Of a stretch of DNA of 21,053 nt, positions 7,840-15,742 are shown one piece after another. Every line of letters begins with the position of its first letter. Positions within the stretch are counted from its first letter, which is position 1. A program made the position numbers and the translations under genes. The stretch covers positions 1 through 21,053 of IMG/VR virus record IMGVR_UViG_3300044695_002131. The stretch is one strand, 5' to 3'. The stretch is from a virus. Under the pieces are notes generated by a model, which did no database searches, was not told where the DNA came from, and saw only the letters and a list, made by a program, of their open reading frames with translations.

Positions 7840-8000
7840 ACCGCAAGGGAGACATCTACGAGATCGCGTCCCTTGCGGTTCTAACCGGTATCGCGCCTAA
7901 CGCTTTGCTGGAATGCGATCCGGCTATTTACACCGCGATCAAAGCGATTCTCCAAGAGAGAGCAATCAATACGAAACGAGCGCAGGCAAGGAGGCGGTGA
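7582..8000 (+). CDS. Tail assembly chaperone, -1 frameshift (gpGT-like) form
   Basis: Predicted join of 7582-7833 and 7833-8000, 139 residues. After the slip the -1 frame reads W-I-D-R-K-G-D-I-Y-E-I-A and runs 55 codons without a stop to TGA 7998. The extension has helical content (L-A-V-L-T-G-I-A-P-N-A-L-L) and a basic end rich in Arg, like the T domain that binds the tape measure in lambda gpGT. The extension frame has no start codon of its own close to its beginning. It fills the otherwise empty gap between 7840 and 8001. Slippery site, spacer and stem are all present. The ratio of the two products cannot be read from sequence. Confidence 0.88.
7827..7880 (+). promoter_or_regulatory. Programmed -1 frameshift signal
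   Basis: The heptamer A AAA AAT (7827-7833) is in the correct phase (zero-frame codons AAA, AAT) for a tandem -1 slip. After 6 bases a perfect 11-bp stem follows: ACCGCAAGGGA (7840-7850) with TCCCTTGCGGT (7869-7879), an 18-base loop, and a possible extra G-U pair at 7839/7880. The zero-frame stop TAG sits at 7837-7839, between slip site and stem. This is the classic arrangement for stimulated frameshifting. Confidence 0.9.
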
Positions 8001-8001
8001 G

Positions 8002-8613
8002 ATGGCCTTACAGGGAGCGATTCGGCTCGATGATTACGACAAGCTCTTGAAGGATCTCAAAGCCATCAGCCCGGAATTGCGCAAGGACTTTACGAAGGCG
8101 ATGAATCGCGCTGTCTTGCCAGCCAGAGATGCGGCTCGCTCATTCGTACCCGGAGACAATCCGCTTCGTAATTGGCGTCAAAAGGAGCCAACCTATACCA
8201 GCCTTTCATGGGCAAATGACTTTGAGCATCGAGGGCGAGATTCTGCCTATCGCTGGAAGTGGGTGCCATCGCTAGTGAGAAGAGGCATCAAGATCAGCCG
8301 AACACGCTTTGCCACCGGCAGAGAATTAGGTGCCAAGATTGAGACAACAGCCATCTCGCTTATCAATAGCGAAGCACCGGGCATCATCTACGAATTAGCA
8401 GGATCAGGCAAGCAGACATCCGTTCGTCGAACTCAGCGAGTCAGCCGCAACCCTAATGCTCGCGAAGATTTCGTGAAGGCTTTAGCAGTTCGTCGAGGCA
8501 ATCCACGCCGTCTTGTCTATCGTGCGGCAGAGATACACGGCCCGAAAGTAATCAGAGAAGTCGAGCATGTCCTAGAGACTCGACTCTTCAAGTTCGTTAG
8601 GGGAGTCAGGTAA
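8002..8613 (+). CDS. HK97 gp10-like phage morphogenesis / minor tail protein (putative)
   Basis: A 203-residue basic protein. The N-terminal region (L-D-D-Y-D-K-L-L-K-D-L-K, then P-E-L-R-K-D-F, then A-R-D-A-A-R-S-F-V-P) is the pattern of gp10-type neck or tail-completion proteins, which usually begin with a helix followed by A-x-x-x-V-P. The rest is Arg-rich and unlike enzymes. AAGGAGG (7988-7994) precedes ATG 8002. Its place after the chaperone and before the tape measure is unusual, since gp10-like genes are normally before the tail tube. It could be a tape-measure-associated minor tail protein. Confidence 0.55.
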   Translation: MALQGAIRLDDYDKLLKDLKAISPELRKDFTKAMNRAVLPARDAARSFVPGDNPLRNWRQKEPTYTSLSWANDFEHRGRDSAYRWKWVPSLVRRGIKISRTRFATGRELGAKIETTAISLINSEAPGIIYELAGSGKQTSVRRTQRVSRNPNAREDFVKALAVRRGNPRRLVYRAAEIHGPKVIREVEHVLETRLFKFVRGVR

Positions 8614-10313
8614 TGGCATCCACAAGAAATGTCGTAGTCAATTTCGTCACAAAACTTTCTGGCCGTGGCATTGATAATTTCGGCAAGCAGACTCGAGGAC
8701 TTGATCGTGGTCTTGAGAAACTACAGAAGCGTCTCTTGGCTATCGTCAGCTTTGGAGCCTTCTTTCGCTTCGTCAAGAATTCGACCAAAGCCTTTGCTGA
8801 GGAAACCGGTCAAGTAAGACAACTCGAACTTGCTCTCAACAACCTTGGACTTGCCTATACAGCGCTGACCATTGATGACACGATCGATCGTCTGCAAAGA
8901 CTCACCGCAGTCGCAGATGACGAACTTCGACCAGCCTTGGCTCAATTGGTCAGACAGACCGCAGATGTCGCGAAAGCCACGGAATTACTAGAGCTTGCAA
9001 TCAATGTCAGCATCGGAAGCGGTAAGTCGCTCTCAACTGTATCTCGGGCATTAGGTCGCGCCTACGATGGTCAGACCACAGCGCTTCGACGCCTTGATGC
9101 CGGACTTTCCGCAGCCGCAATCGAATCGAAAGATTTCAATGTCATTCAAGCAGAATTGCAAGATAAGTTCGGTGGAGCAGCAGCGGCAGATCTCACAACC
9201 TACGCAGGCAAGATGCGAGCGCTTGCCGTGGCATCCGATGAAGCGCGAGAAGCAATCGGCGAAGGTGTAGTCAAGGGAATCGAAGCTCTAGGCGCAGGAG
9301 ACTTCCAGCGTGGCTTGAATGATCTTGTTACCTTAGCAGAGCGCATCGGTCGCGCCTTTGAAATTGCTGGTCGAGCATCGGCACGTATTCGAGCTTTCTT
9401 ATCTGCACCAATTGGTCGATTAGGAGATCAGGCAGCTCTGACCGGTCAATTCTTGGCGCAAGATATTGCTCTGGATGCAGCCGAGCGCAAGGCTCAAATT
9501 GCTGACGTTGATCGCCGCTATAAGTTAGAGCGTAAGTCGCTCAAAGAGCTTGCTCGTCAGAAAGAGCTTGAGCGGTCTAAGGACAAGGCAGAAGATCGCC
9601 GAAAGGCGGCAGCCAAGGCAGCCGAGAAGCGTCAGGATGAGATCAAGAAACGTCTTGAAGAGAAGTTTGACATCGATGCCATCAATCTCACCGCTGCCTT
9701 GACTCGAAAGCTCAGCGAAGAGGATCAGGCTCGGGTGAAGGCTCTGCAAGCCCTTCGAAGCGATGCCAATAAGGACGATGAAGCAGCTCTCAATCGTCTC
9801 ATGGATCTTGAGCGCAAATTGGCAGAAGATAAGCTCAAAGCCGCAGCCGCAGACATAGCCTTGAGCACGGTGGTCAAGAATCAACGCCTTGCTGACCTTG
9901 ATGCCGAGATTCAAGCTCTCAAGGCTGTTTCAGCCGCCAGAGCAGCCGCTATTGCTGGAGCCAATATCTCTTGGGATACCGCCAGAGCCGCAATCTCTAT
10001 GGGAACAGCGACAGATAATCAAGAGCTAGTCGAGGCTGGTATCAAGCAGCTGAATATGGTGATGTTCCAAGATCTCGATAAAAGCAGTCTTGCTGAACTT
10101 GAGTCCCTTCGAGCCGAAGAATTAGCGGCGCAATCGGCAGCCACGGCCGCCGGGTTTGCAGCAGAAGCAGGAGCAGCATCTCAAGTCGTTGTGAATCAGT
10201 ACATCTCAGGCAACGTAGTCACTCAACAAGAGCTATTTGATGCTTTCCAGAATCAGCTCTTCGAATCAAACCGAGCTGGAATCCCGGGTCAGCTTGAATT
10301 GCTAGGTCGATAA
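8613..10313 (+). CDS. Tape measure protein
   Basis: A 566-residue protein that sets tail length and fills the tube. It opens with V-N-F-V-T-K-L-S-G-R-G-I-D-N-F, followed by L-E-K-L-Q-K-R-L-L-A-I-V, the usual tape-measure beginning, then A-L-G-R-A-Y-D-G-Q-T-T-A-L-R-R-L-D, common in these proteins. Residues about 295-420 are a long charged coiled coil rich in K, E, R and A. It is short for the family: at about 1.5 angstrom per residue a tail near 85 nm is predicted (inference). ATG 8613 is coupled to the preceding gene by TAATG. Confidence 0.92.
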   Translation: MASTRNVVVNFVTKLSGRGIDNFGKQTRGLDRGLEKLQKRLLAIVSFGAFFRFVKNSTKAFAEETGQVRQLELALNNLGLAYTALTIDDTIDRLQRLTAVADDELRPALAQLVRQTADVAKATELLELAINVSIGSGKSLSTVSRALGRAYDGQTTALRRLDAGLSAAAIESKDFNVIQAELQDKFGGAAAADLTTYAGKMRALAVASDEAREAIGEGVVKGIEALGAGDFQRGLNDLVTLAERIGRAFEIAGRASARIRAFLSAPIGRLGDQAALTGQFLAQDIALDAAERKAQIADVDRRYKLERKSLKELARQKELERSKDKAEDRRKAAAKAAEKRQDEIKKRLEEKFDIDAINLTAALTRKLSEEDQARVKALQALRSDANKDDEAALNRLMDLERKLAEDKLKAAAADIALSTVVKNQRLADLDAEIQALKAVSAARAAAIAGANISWDTARAAISMGTATDNQELVEAGIKQLNMVMFQDLDKSSLAELESLRAEELAAQSAATAAGFAAEAGAASQVVVNQYISGNVVTQQELFDAFQNQLFESNRAGIPGQLELLGR

Positions 10314-11560
10314 TGGCTGGCGCAGTCTTTAGTTGCAAGATTGATTTCAGCAACGGCGCTACCTTCGATCCAGCGCTCGTCCTTGATGATCCATCAACTC
10401 CCTTGGACAGTTCAATTCTTGGTACGGCTGCCAGCGATATTCTTGACGTAACTCCCTACGTCCTCTTTGCTCGTATCCGTCGAGCCTATAACCGGACGGC
10501 AGATAGTTTCTTTGCCGGTACAGCCCAAGTCAGACTCGTCGATGAAGCCGGTATCTTCAATCCAGCAAACACCGGAGGATCTAACTTCGGCAAGATTCTG
10601 CCGATGCGCAAGATTCGCTTTGAGGGCACGTATAACGGCATCACTTATGCTCTAGGATCGATGTATATCCAAGAATGGAAATACACATCTCCGACCGGCT
10701 ATGACCCGGCTTTCGTCGATCTCTCATGCGTCGATGGCTTTCAGCTTCTCAATCTGACAACGATTACGACTGTATCTGGTGGCACAGCCGGGCAGACTAC
10801 GGCTCAGCGCATCTCAAGCATCTTGGATGCTGGCAATTGGCCTGCCATGCGCAATATCTCGACCACGGCTACGACCACGGTTCAAGCGGATGCTGGTACG
10901 TCTAGATCTCTCTTAGCAGCCTGCCAAACGGTCGAACAGACCGAAATGGGCGCTTTTTACATGGATGAGAATGGCAACGCCAATTTCAAGAGCCGAAATG
11001 ACATCATTACGGCGTCGGGAGCCACTCAGTACATCTTCTCGGATGTGAATTCGACTAGCGCTATCACCTATCAAAGCGTTGCTTTCGACTTGTCCGATTC
11101 TGGACTCATCAATCGAGTGAGCGTTACTCGGAGCGGTGGCACGACTCAGACGGTTTCGGATACAACCTCCATCGATCAATTCTTCCAGCACAGCCGTATC
11201 CGCACCGGAATCATGCAAACGGATGCCGATGCGCTCGATCAGGCCAATCTCATTCTTGCCAGCCGTAAGGAAATTGGCACAGATTTGACCCTCCAATCCA
11301 TCACCCTAGATCTCTTCTCTGACGATGATACCAATCGCATTGTTGCCGGTCTGGACATGGACATATTTACGCCAATTCAAGTCACTCAGACTTTGCCGAA
11401 CGGAAATGCGGTCAGTAATACCGTTGTGGCCGGTGTCGGCTACGATATAACTCCACGGAGTTTCACGGCTACTTTCACAACAGCACAGCCTTTCGCGGTA
11501 GGATTCGTCCTAGATTCCAGCGTGGATGGCTTGCTCGATCAAGACATCTTGAGCTACTAG
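10313..11560 (+). CDS. Minor tail protein (distal tail / baseplate)
   Basis: A 415-residue beta-rich protein following the tape measure, coupled by TAATG. The start contains V-T-P-Y-V-L-F-A-R-I-R-R-A-Y-N-R and A-G-T-A-Q-V-R-L-V-D-E-A-G-I-F-N-P-x-N, then L-P-M-R-K-I-R-F-E-G-T-Y, a layout seen in actinophage minor tail proteins that form the tail tip hub. The second half carries a repeated T/S/V strand pattern. No lytic or peptidase motif is seen. It is most probably a baseplate hub or distal tail component. The single gene replaces the several seen in larger siphophages. Confidence 0.78.
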   Translation: MAGAVFSCKIDFSNGATFDPALVLDDPSTPLDSSILGTAASDILDVTPYVLFARIRRAYNRTADSFFAGTAQVRLVDEAGIFNPANTGGSNFGKILPMRKIRFEGTYNGITYALGSMYIQEWKYTSPTGYDPAFVDLSCVDGFQLLNLTTITTVSGGTAGQTTAQRISSILDAGNWPAMRNISTTATTTVQADAGTSRSLLAACQTVEQTEMGAFYMDENGNANFKSRNDIITASGATQYIFSDVNSTSAITYQSVAFDLSDSGLINRVSVTRSGGTTQTVSDTTSIDQFFQHSRIRTGIMQTDADALDQANLILASRKEIGTDLTLQSITLDLFSDDDTNRIVAGLDMDIFTPIQVTQTLPNGNAVSNTVVAGVGYDITPRSFTATFTTAQPFAVGFVLDSSVDGLLDQDILSY

Positions 11561-11568
11561 GAGAAACG

Positions 11569-11982
11569 ATGACCTTTCCAGCACAGACCTTCACAACCGG
11601 TCAGGTTCTAACAGCCGCTCAAATGAATGAAGTCTCGACGGAGATCAATGATCTCTGGCGCCTAACCTTTCGGGCTGTGACCGGAACTTCTGACACTCTG
11701 GTACTTGCTGATTCTTACAACAAGCTCATTACTTATTCGAACACCGGTACAACGATCATCACTATTCCAAACTCATCGAGCGTGGCGTTCACTACCGGTT
11801 CAATTGTCAATATCCTCAAGACCGGTGCAACCGGCACAGTCTCAATCGTTCAAGGATCCGGCGTGACTATTTCAAGCGCTGGCGCAACCGCAACGAATCC
11901 GACGATCACCGCAGTTGCCGGAGCTGCATCAATTATCAAGACCGGGGGCGATTCCTTCACCGTAGTAGGACGTCTCGCCTAA
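11569..11982 (+). CDS. Tail-tip/fibre structural protein, small
   Basis: A 137-residue Thr/Ser/Val-rich protein. The N-terminal pattern T-F-T-T-G-Q-V-L-T-A-A-Q-M-N-E-V is widespread at the start of phage tail fibre and baseplate proteins, where it acts as an anchor. The rest is a beta-strand repeat (T-I-T-I-P-N-S-S-S, G-S-I-V-N-I-L-K-T-G-A-T-G, V-S-I-V-Q-G-S-G-V) resembling a fibre-type beta prism. GGAGAAACG (11561-11569) leads into ATG 11569. It probably forms part of a fibre with the next two proteins. Confidence 0.7.
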   Translation: MTFPAQTFTTGQVLTAAQMNEVSTEINDLWRLTFRAVTGTSDTLVLADSYNKLITYSNTGTTIITIPNSSSVAFTTGSIVNILKTGATGTVSIVQGSGVTISSAGATATNPTITAVAGAASIIKTGGDSFTVVGRLA

Positions 11983-11983
11983 C

Positions 11984-12826
11984 ATGAACATTCTTGGGAT
12001 TATTGCGGCACAGTCAGTCGCAAGAGTGACATTCACTATGGATTACCTTGTTGTCGCTGGCGGTGGCGGAGTGGGTGAGAATGGATCCGGCGGTGGTGGT
12101 GCCGGTGGTTATCGATCCGGCACGGCTTTTACTGTTACAACGCAAACAAATTACACCGTCACGGTCGGTGGCGGGGGTGCTGGTGTTAGTAATGCCGCAT
12201 CAACGAACGGTGGAGATTCGATTTTTTCAACAATAACATCGACCGGCGGTGGCGGAGGTTCTTCGTTTCCCAATGGTCGAAATGGTGGTAGTGGATCGGG
12301 TGCGCATCGCAATAACACCGTTGGAAATGGAAATACGCCAGTAACGTCACCATCACAAGGAAATAATGGCGCACAAGGATTGACTACCGGAACTTCCAAT
12401 GGCGGCGGTGGTGGCGGTGCTACCGCCGCAGGAAGCGCAGCAACCGGAACCGATACCGGCGGTAATGGTGGAAATGGAACAGCATCATCAATTACCGGAT
12501 CTTCCGTTACTCGTGCTGGTGGCGGCGGTGGCGGCGGTGGTGCAGGCGGAGGTACAGGTGGCACAGGTGGTGGTGGAAATGGTGGAGGCAGCGGTGCAAA
12601 CGGTACAAGTGGCACATCAAACACCGGTGGTGGCGGCGGTGGCGGCGGTGCAAACCCATCAGCCGGTGGAGCTGGTGGAAGCGGTATTGTTATCTTGCGT
12701 TATGCCGATACTCGCACACTTACAGTCGGAGCTGGATTAGTTGCAGGAGTTACCAATCAAGCAGTTGGTGTCAATGAACGTTATACAACCTTGACATCGG
12801 GTAGTGGGAATGTGAGTTGGTCATAA
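11984..12826 (+). CDS. Glycine-rich tail fibre / receptor-binding adhesin
   Basis: A 280-residue protein, extremely rich in glycine (many runs of four or more between about residues 25 and 230) with Ser, Thr and Asn. The motif Y-L-V-V-A-G-G-G-G near residue 20, then G-S-G-G-G-G-A-G-G-Y, and the end G-G-S-G-I-V-I-L-R-Y are the hallmark of the phage glycine-rich adhesin domain, which builds a polyglycine-II-like sandwich at fibre tips. N-terminal residues 1-18 probably attach it to the fibre; residues 235-280 are a short non-glycine C-terminal domain. ATG 11984 follows the previous stop by one base, with no strong ribosome site, so translation is probably coupled. The reverse strand shows a proline-rich shadow frame. 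Confidence 0.87.
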   Translation: MNILGIIAAQSVARVTFTMDYLVVAGGGGVGENGSGGGGAGGYRSGTAFTVTTQTNYTVTVGGGGAGVSNAASTNGGDSIFSTITSTGGGGGSSFPNGRNGGSGSGAHRNNTVGNGNTPVTSPSQGNNGAQGLTTGTSNGGGGGGATAAGSAATGTDTGGNGGNGTASSITGSSVTRAGGGGGGGGAGGGTGGTGGGGNGGGSGANGTSGTSNTGGGGGGGGANPSAGGAGGSGIVILRYADTRTLTVGAGLVAGVTNQAVGVNERYTTLTSGSGNVSWS

Positions 12827-13206
12827 TGGCGCATTACGCTTTGATTGATTCTAATAATTTCGTTGTGCATGTCATAACCGGCGTTGATGAAAATGAAACT
12901 CAAATTGATCTAGATGGATCCATTGTTGGTGGTTCGTCTGAGGCATGGGAACTCTTTTATGCTTCGCGTCCATGGTTTGATGGCTTGACTTGCAAGCGCA
13001 CTTCTTACAATCACAGAATTAGAAAACAATATGCAGGAATTGGATATATGTATGATCCCATTGCTGATGTTTTTATCATTCCTCAGCCATATCCGTCCTG
13101 GATCTTAGACTCAAATTTCGATTGGCAGGCTCCAAAGCCAAAACCGATTTCTGGCGATTGGGTTTGGGATGAGTCTAAATTAGATTGGATTGACATTGAT
13201 TCTTAG
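12826..13206 (+). CDS. Conserved phage fibre-associated protein
   Basis: A 126-residue protein coupled to the glycine-rich adhesin by TAATG. It begins M-A-H-Y-A-L-I-D-S-N-N-F-V-V-H-V-I-T-G-V-D-E, followed later by C-K-R-T-S-Y-N, Y-A-G-I-G-Y-M-Y-D and P-x-P-Y-P-S-W-I-L-D. This pattern is widespread in marine and freshwater phages, normally beside fibre genes, and without a known activity. A structural role at the tail tip or a fibre chaperone is plausible. Upstream in-frame codons allow a start at 12817, but the TAATG ATG is preferred. Base composition is more AT-rich than its neighbours. Confidence 0.8.
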   Translation: MAHYALIDSNNFVVHVITGVDENETQIDLDGSIVGGSSEAWELFYASRPWFDGLTCKRTSYNHRIRKQYAGIGYMYDPIADVFIIPQPYPSWILDSNFDWQAPKPKPISGDWVWDESKLDWIDIDS

Positions 13207-13684
13207 TCATAATGGCTGGCCTGCAAGCAAGAATCGTTCAGCCATAGGAATCAAGAGCTTTCAAGTCGGAGATCTCAACATATCTTTGGCATGTGCCGAG
13301 GCGGTGGCACCATTATTGGTCAATTTCGCATGGGACTTTCACCGATTGATCGAACCGATCGACAAAGGACAACTTGACGATTGGGGATACGCCTTTCGTC
13401 CTATCCGTGGCACGACTGTCCACCTCAGTAATCACGCCTCGGGAACGGCCATCGATCTCAATGCTACGAAACATCCTCTAGGTGCCTCTGGTACTTTCAA
13501 AAAGGCACAAGAGCGCACAATTCGTGAATTATGCAGACAATATGGACTAAGATGGGGCGGTGATTACGAAGTGCGCAAAGATGAAATGCACTTTGAAATC
13601 AATATCAGCCCGGAGAAGGCCAAGCGCCTCATAGCAGATCTAGGACTTACTCATGCTCAATCCAAGAACCGTCCGAACCGCTAA
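13190..13684 (+). CDS. Endolysin, M15 peptidase (VanY/L-Ala-D-Glu type)
   Basis: A peptidoglycan-cleaving lysis enzyme of up to 164 residues. The zinc-peptidase motif S-N-H82-A-S-G-T-A-I-D89 and the later M-H134-F-E136 supply the three metal ligands and catalytic glutamate expected of M15 enzymes, with R-W-G-G-D before them. There is no cell-wall-binding domain. No ATG exists near the beginning: TTG 13190 or TTG 13196 must be used, and the first lies 17 bases inside the preceding gene without a clear ribosome site, so coupled translation is likely. The gene is followed directly by holin-like genes, making a lysis cassette. Confidence 0.9.
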   Translation: MTLILSHNGWPASKNRSAIGIKSFQVGDLNISLACAEAVAPLLVNFAWDFHRLIEPIDKGQLDDWGYAFRPIRGTTVHLSNHASGTAIDLNATKHPLGASGTFKKAQERTIRELCRQYGLRWGGDYEVRKDEMHFEINISPEKAKRLIADLGLTHAQSKNRPNR

Positions 13685-13847
13685 GCAACTTCTTGCTTCG
13701 TGGGCAAGAGTCGCAGCATCAGCCGCACTCGCCTTCTATGTGGCCACCGGCAGTCTTGATGCCAAGGCCATCGCTTCCGCAGCTCTGACGGCCGTCATTC
13801 CTCCGATTCTTCGCTGGCTCAACCCGAACGATCAACTTGGTGCATAA
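13653..13847 (+). CDS. Holin (putative)
   Basis: A 64-residue membrane protein with two hydrophobic stretches, about residues 17-32 and 40-52, between short charged ends, and the ending I-L-R-W-L-N-P-N-D typical of small actinophage and r1t-type holins (V-I-x-x-L-N-P). Holins form the membrane lesion that releases the endolysin at the timed moment. It overlaps the endolysin end by 32 bases and its stop overlaps the next start (TAATG). Assignment by size, topology, C-terminal pattern and position; no enzymatic motif would be expected. Confidence 0.82.
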   Translation: MLNPRTVRTAKQLLASWARVAASAALAFYVATGSLDAKAIASAALTAVIPPILRWLNPNDQLGA

Positions 13848-14038
13848 TGGCAGAAGTTGTGACCGCTTTGGGCGTTATTGCTGCAAGCACAATCTCTGGC
13901 ATCGCCGCTCTCTATGCAGCCAAGGCAGAGCGTAATTCTCGTCCGGTATCGAATGGCTTTGCCACCGAAGTAACTACCGATCTGCGTGAACTTCGACTAC
14001 TCTTTATCGAGCATTTGAATAATCACCAGAAAGGGTAA
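13847..14038 (+). CDS. Small membrane protein of the lysis cassette
   Basis: A 63-residue protein with one N-terminal membrane segment (about residues 4-24, A/V/I/G-rich) then a soluble charged tail (E-V-T-T-D-L-R-E-L-R). Start coupled to the holin by TAATG. The layout resembles second holins, antiholins or proteins that regulate lysis timing, often found after the holin in actinophages. The exact role is unresolved from sequence. It is the last gene of the lysis cassette before a glycosyltransferase. Confidence 0.65.
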   Translation: MAEVVTALGVIAASTISGIAALYAAKAERNSRPVSNGFATEVTTDLRELRLLFIEHLNNHQKG

Positions 14039-14040
14039 GA

Positions 14041-14736
14041 GTGGAACCGGGACAAAATACCAATCTCGTTATTGTGCCATCGCGCTCACGTCCAGATAGA
14101 GCGCAAACATGCTTGGAGCAACTCAAGAAGGTCAGCCATATCTCAGACTTTCTCTTAGTCATCAATGAAGATCAACGTGATCTTTATCCAGATATTGATG
14201 GCGTCAAGAAATTCATTGTGTCAGCCCATTATGGAACTAACTCAGTTCCAAAATTTCAAGCGCTTGTTGATCAGAAACTTTATCAAGGCTACTTCACAAT
14301 TTCGGGAGTCGATGACGATACTTTCGTGACCACCGATGGATGGGATCTTCTCCTTAGCCTTCCCTTGAAAGCGAAAGGTTATGGAGTGTCCTGGGGAAAT
14401 GACACAATTCAGAACGGTCGAGTACCGACAAAGTTCACAGTCACGACGAACATCATCGATGCTTTGGGCTTTATCTTGCCCAAAGGTCTAATTCACCTCT
14501 ACGGAGATGATTTCTTGGCTCGATTAGGCAAAGAGCTCAATTCAGCTCATTACGCGCCAAACGTCATGATGGAACATCATCATTGGCTCAACAAGAAAGC
14601 CGAGATGGATGAGACATATATGCAAAGCGCAAGTCAAGAAACATGGGATCATGATACGAAAGTCTTTGATGAGTATATGACCGGAACATTTCATGAGGAT
14701 TTGCACCGAGTCAAAGAGGCGCTCAAACTATGCTAA
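14041..14736 (+). CDS. Glycosyltransferase, GT-A fold (putative)
   Basis: A 231-residue cytosolic-type glycosyltransferase. The N-terminus L-V-I-V-P-S-R-S-R-P-D-R is the nucleotide-binding start of GT-A enzymes and D91-D92-D93 in S-G-V-D-D-D-T-F provides the metal/sugar-nucleotide DxD motif. Later H-H-H and H-L-Y-G-D-D-F-L residues resemble acceptor-side elements. Starts with GTG 14041 with AAAGGGTAAGA upstream. The next gene overlaps by seven bases, so both are probably co-translated and may act on the same target. The acceptor is unknown: virion protein, phage DNA, or host wall glycan are all possible. Confidence 0.78.
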   Translation: MEPGQNTNLVIVPSRSRPDRAQTCLEQLKKVSHISDFLLVINEDQRDLYPDIDGVKKFIVSAHYGTNSVPKFQALVDQKLYQGYFTISGVDDDTFVTTDGWDLLLSLPLKAKGYGVSWGNDTIQNGRVPTKFTVTTNIIDALGFILPKGLIHLYGDDFLARLGKELNSAHYAPNVMMEHHHWLNKKAEMDETYMQSASQETWDHDTKVFDEYMTGTFHEDLHRVKEALKLC

Positions 14737-15671
14737 AGGTCAAAGTCACGATTCCGGGACTACCAAACAATCTTTCTTTGCAAGAATACACCGGAAGCCT
14801 TGATAACTTTATTGATGGCGTCCAATCCTACGTGAATTCAGACTTTGATGAACCCGATGTCTGGCTTGTCTTTGATGATGGCGTGGATGGTCATAGCGCG
14901 ATCATTGATCCAGCCAATATCTTCTTCATGACCGCCGAGATCTGTTATCCGATAGGCAGATTCGATGATGAACGTGGCCAGAGATACTTGAGTCAATTCG
15001 CCAAGTTATTTACCTGCCACGATATCTTCGATGAACGTACACACTTCACACGTCCGTTCAATCCATGGATGATGAACGCCAATCATGGATCATCGACCTA
15101 TTGGGACAACCTTCGTGGTCGTAACTATTTCCGAGATGTGACATCGTTTGATAAGCCTCATGATCTATCGGTCATCTGTTCAGCCAAGGCTTTCACGCCA
15201 GAGCATTACGCCAGGTTGAAATTCGTAACTCGACTCAAAGAAGATCTCAAAGACCGTTTGCATTGGTACGGCAATGGCATCAATCCTTTGCCGGATAAGT
15301 TCGATGGGATTGCTCCCTATCGCTATCACCTAGCGATTGAGAATCGCTTTGGCCGGGATATTGTCTCTGAGAAGCTCTATGACTCTTTCCTTGGCCTTGC
15401 CTATCCCATCTATCACGGAGCACCGAACATCCACGATTATTACAACGAATGGATGCTTTCCTCGATCAACATCTACGACTACAAGCGATCGCGCAATCAG
15501 ATCCTTGAACTCATTGATTCCGACGTGGCCGAGCGAAGCCAGAAGGATCTCATTAGGGCAAAGCAGCTGGTCGTGGATCAAGATAATTGGGTCGTGCGCA
15601 TGGCCATGATTTGCCGTCTCTACTCCCTGCCACACAAGAAGCAGGAGCGGATTACTCTCCGGGCTTTCTGA
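14730..15671 (+). CDS. Fucosyltransferase-like glycosyltransferase, GT10 family
   Basis: A 313-residue protein. Residues about 186-238 contain the GT10 (alpha-1,3-fucosyltransferase) donor-binding pattern: Y-R-Y-H-L-A-I-E-N, then S-E-K-L-Y-D-S-F, then P-I-Y-H-G-A-P-N-I-x-x-Y, with the E-N and E-K residues that bind GDP-sugar. The N-terminal half (about 1-150) is the variable acceptor domain with an acidic F-D-D-G-V-D-G. No signal peptide or membrane segment. Overlaps the preceding glycosyltransferase. GT10 enzymes use GDP-fucose or related donors, but the sugar transferred here is inferred, not shown. Gene ends four bases into the next promoter. Confidence 0.82.
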   Translation: MLKVKVTIPGLPNNLSLQEYTGSLDNFIDGVQSYVNSDFDEPDVWLVFDDGVDGHSAIIDPANIFFMTAEICYPIGRFDDERGQRYLSQFAKLFTCHDIFDERTHFTRPFNPWMMNANHGSSTYWDNLRGRNYFRDVTSFDKPHDLSVICSAKAFTPEHYARLKFVTRLKEDLKDRLHWYGNGINPLPDKFDGIAPYRYHLAIENRFGRDIVSEKLYDSFLGLAYPIYHGAPNIHDYYNEWMLSSINIYDYKRSRNQILELIDSDVAERSQKDLIRAKQLVVDQDNWVVRMAMICRLYSLPHKKQERITLRAF

Positions 15672-15697
15672 CACGTTGTCCGAAATACCGGTAGAAT
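15668..15697 (+). promoter_or_regulatory. Sigma70-like promoter for the phosphoesterase module
   Basis: CTGACA (15668-15673), 18-base spacer, TAGAAT (15692-15697); each hexamer has a single mismatch to consensus. The -35 overlaps the end of the GT10 gene. Transcription would start near 15704. It leads to a small gene with ribosome site GAAGGGTGAG at 15731-15740. The 71 bases between 15672 and 15742 otherwise hold no gene; no tRNA-like fold is seen. Confidence 0.65.
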
Positions 15698-15742
15698 TAG
15701 GCACGGCATGGGACACTCATAACCTAGATCGAAGGGTGAGTG

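Noticed and set aside
8002-8613. Toxin or nuclease identity for the basic 203-residue protein
   Set aside because: No catalytic motif; N-terminal pattern and position fit a morphogenesis protein better.
12151-12624. Reverse-strand proline-rich open frame of 157 residues
   Set aside because: It is the complement of the glycine-codon repeats of the fibre adhesin; no ribosome site and no recognisable family.
12050-12700. Short direct repeats suggestive of a CRISPR array or satellite
   Set aside because: Repeats are glycine codons in one open frame with no regular spacers.
15674-15742. Possible tRNA or small RNA between GT10 and the next gene
   Set aside because: No cloverleaf arms or CCA end; a promoter and ribosome site explain the stretch.
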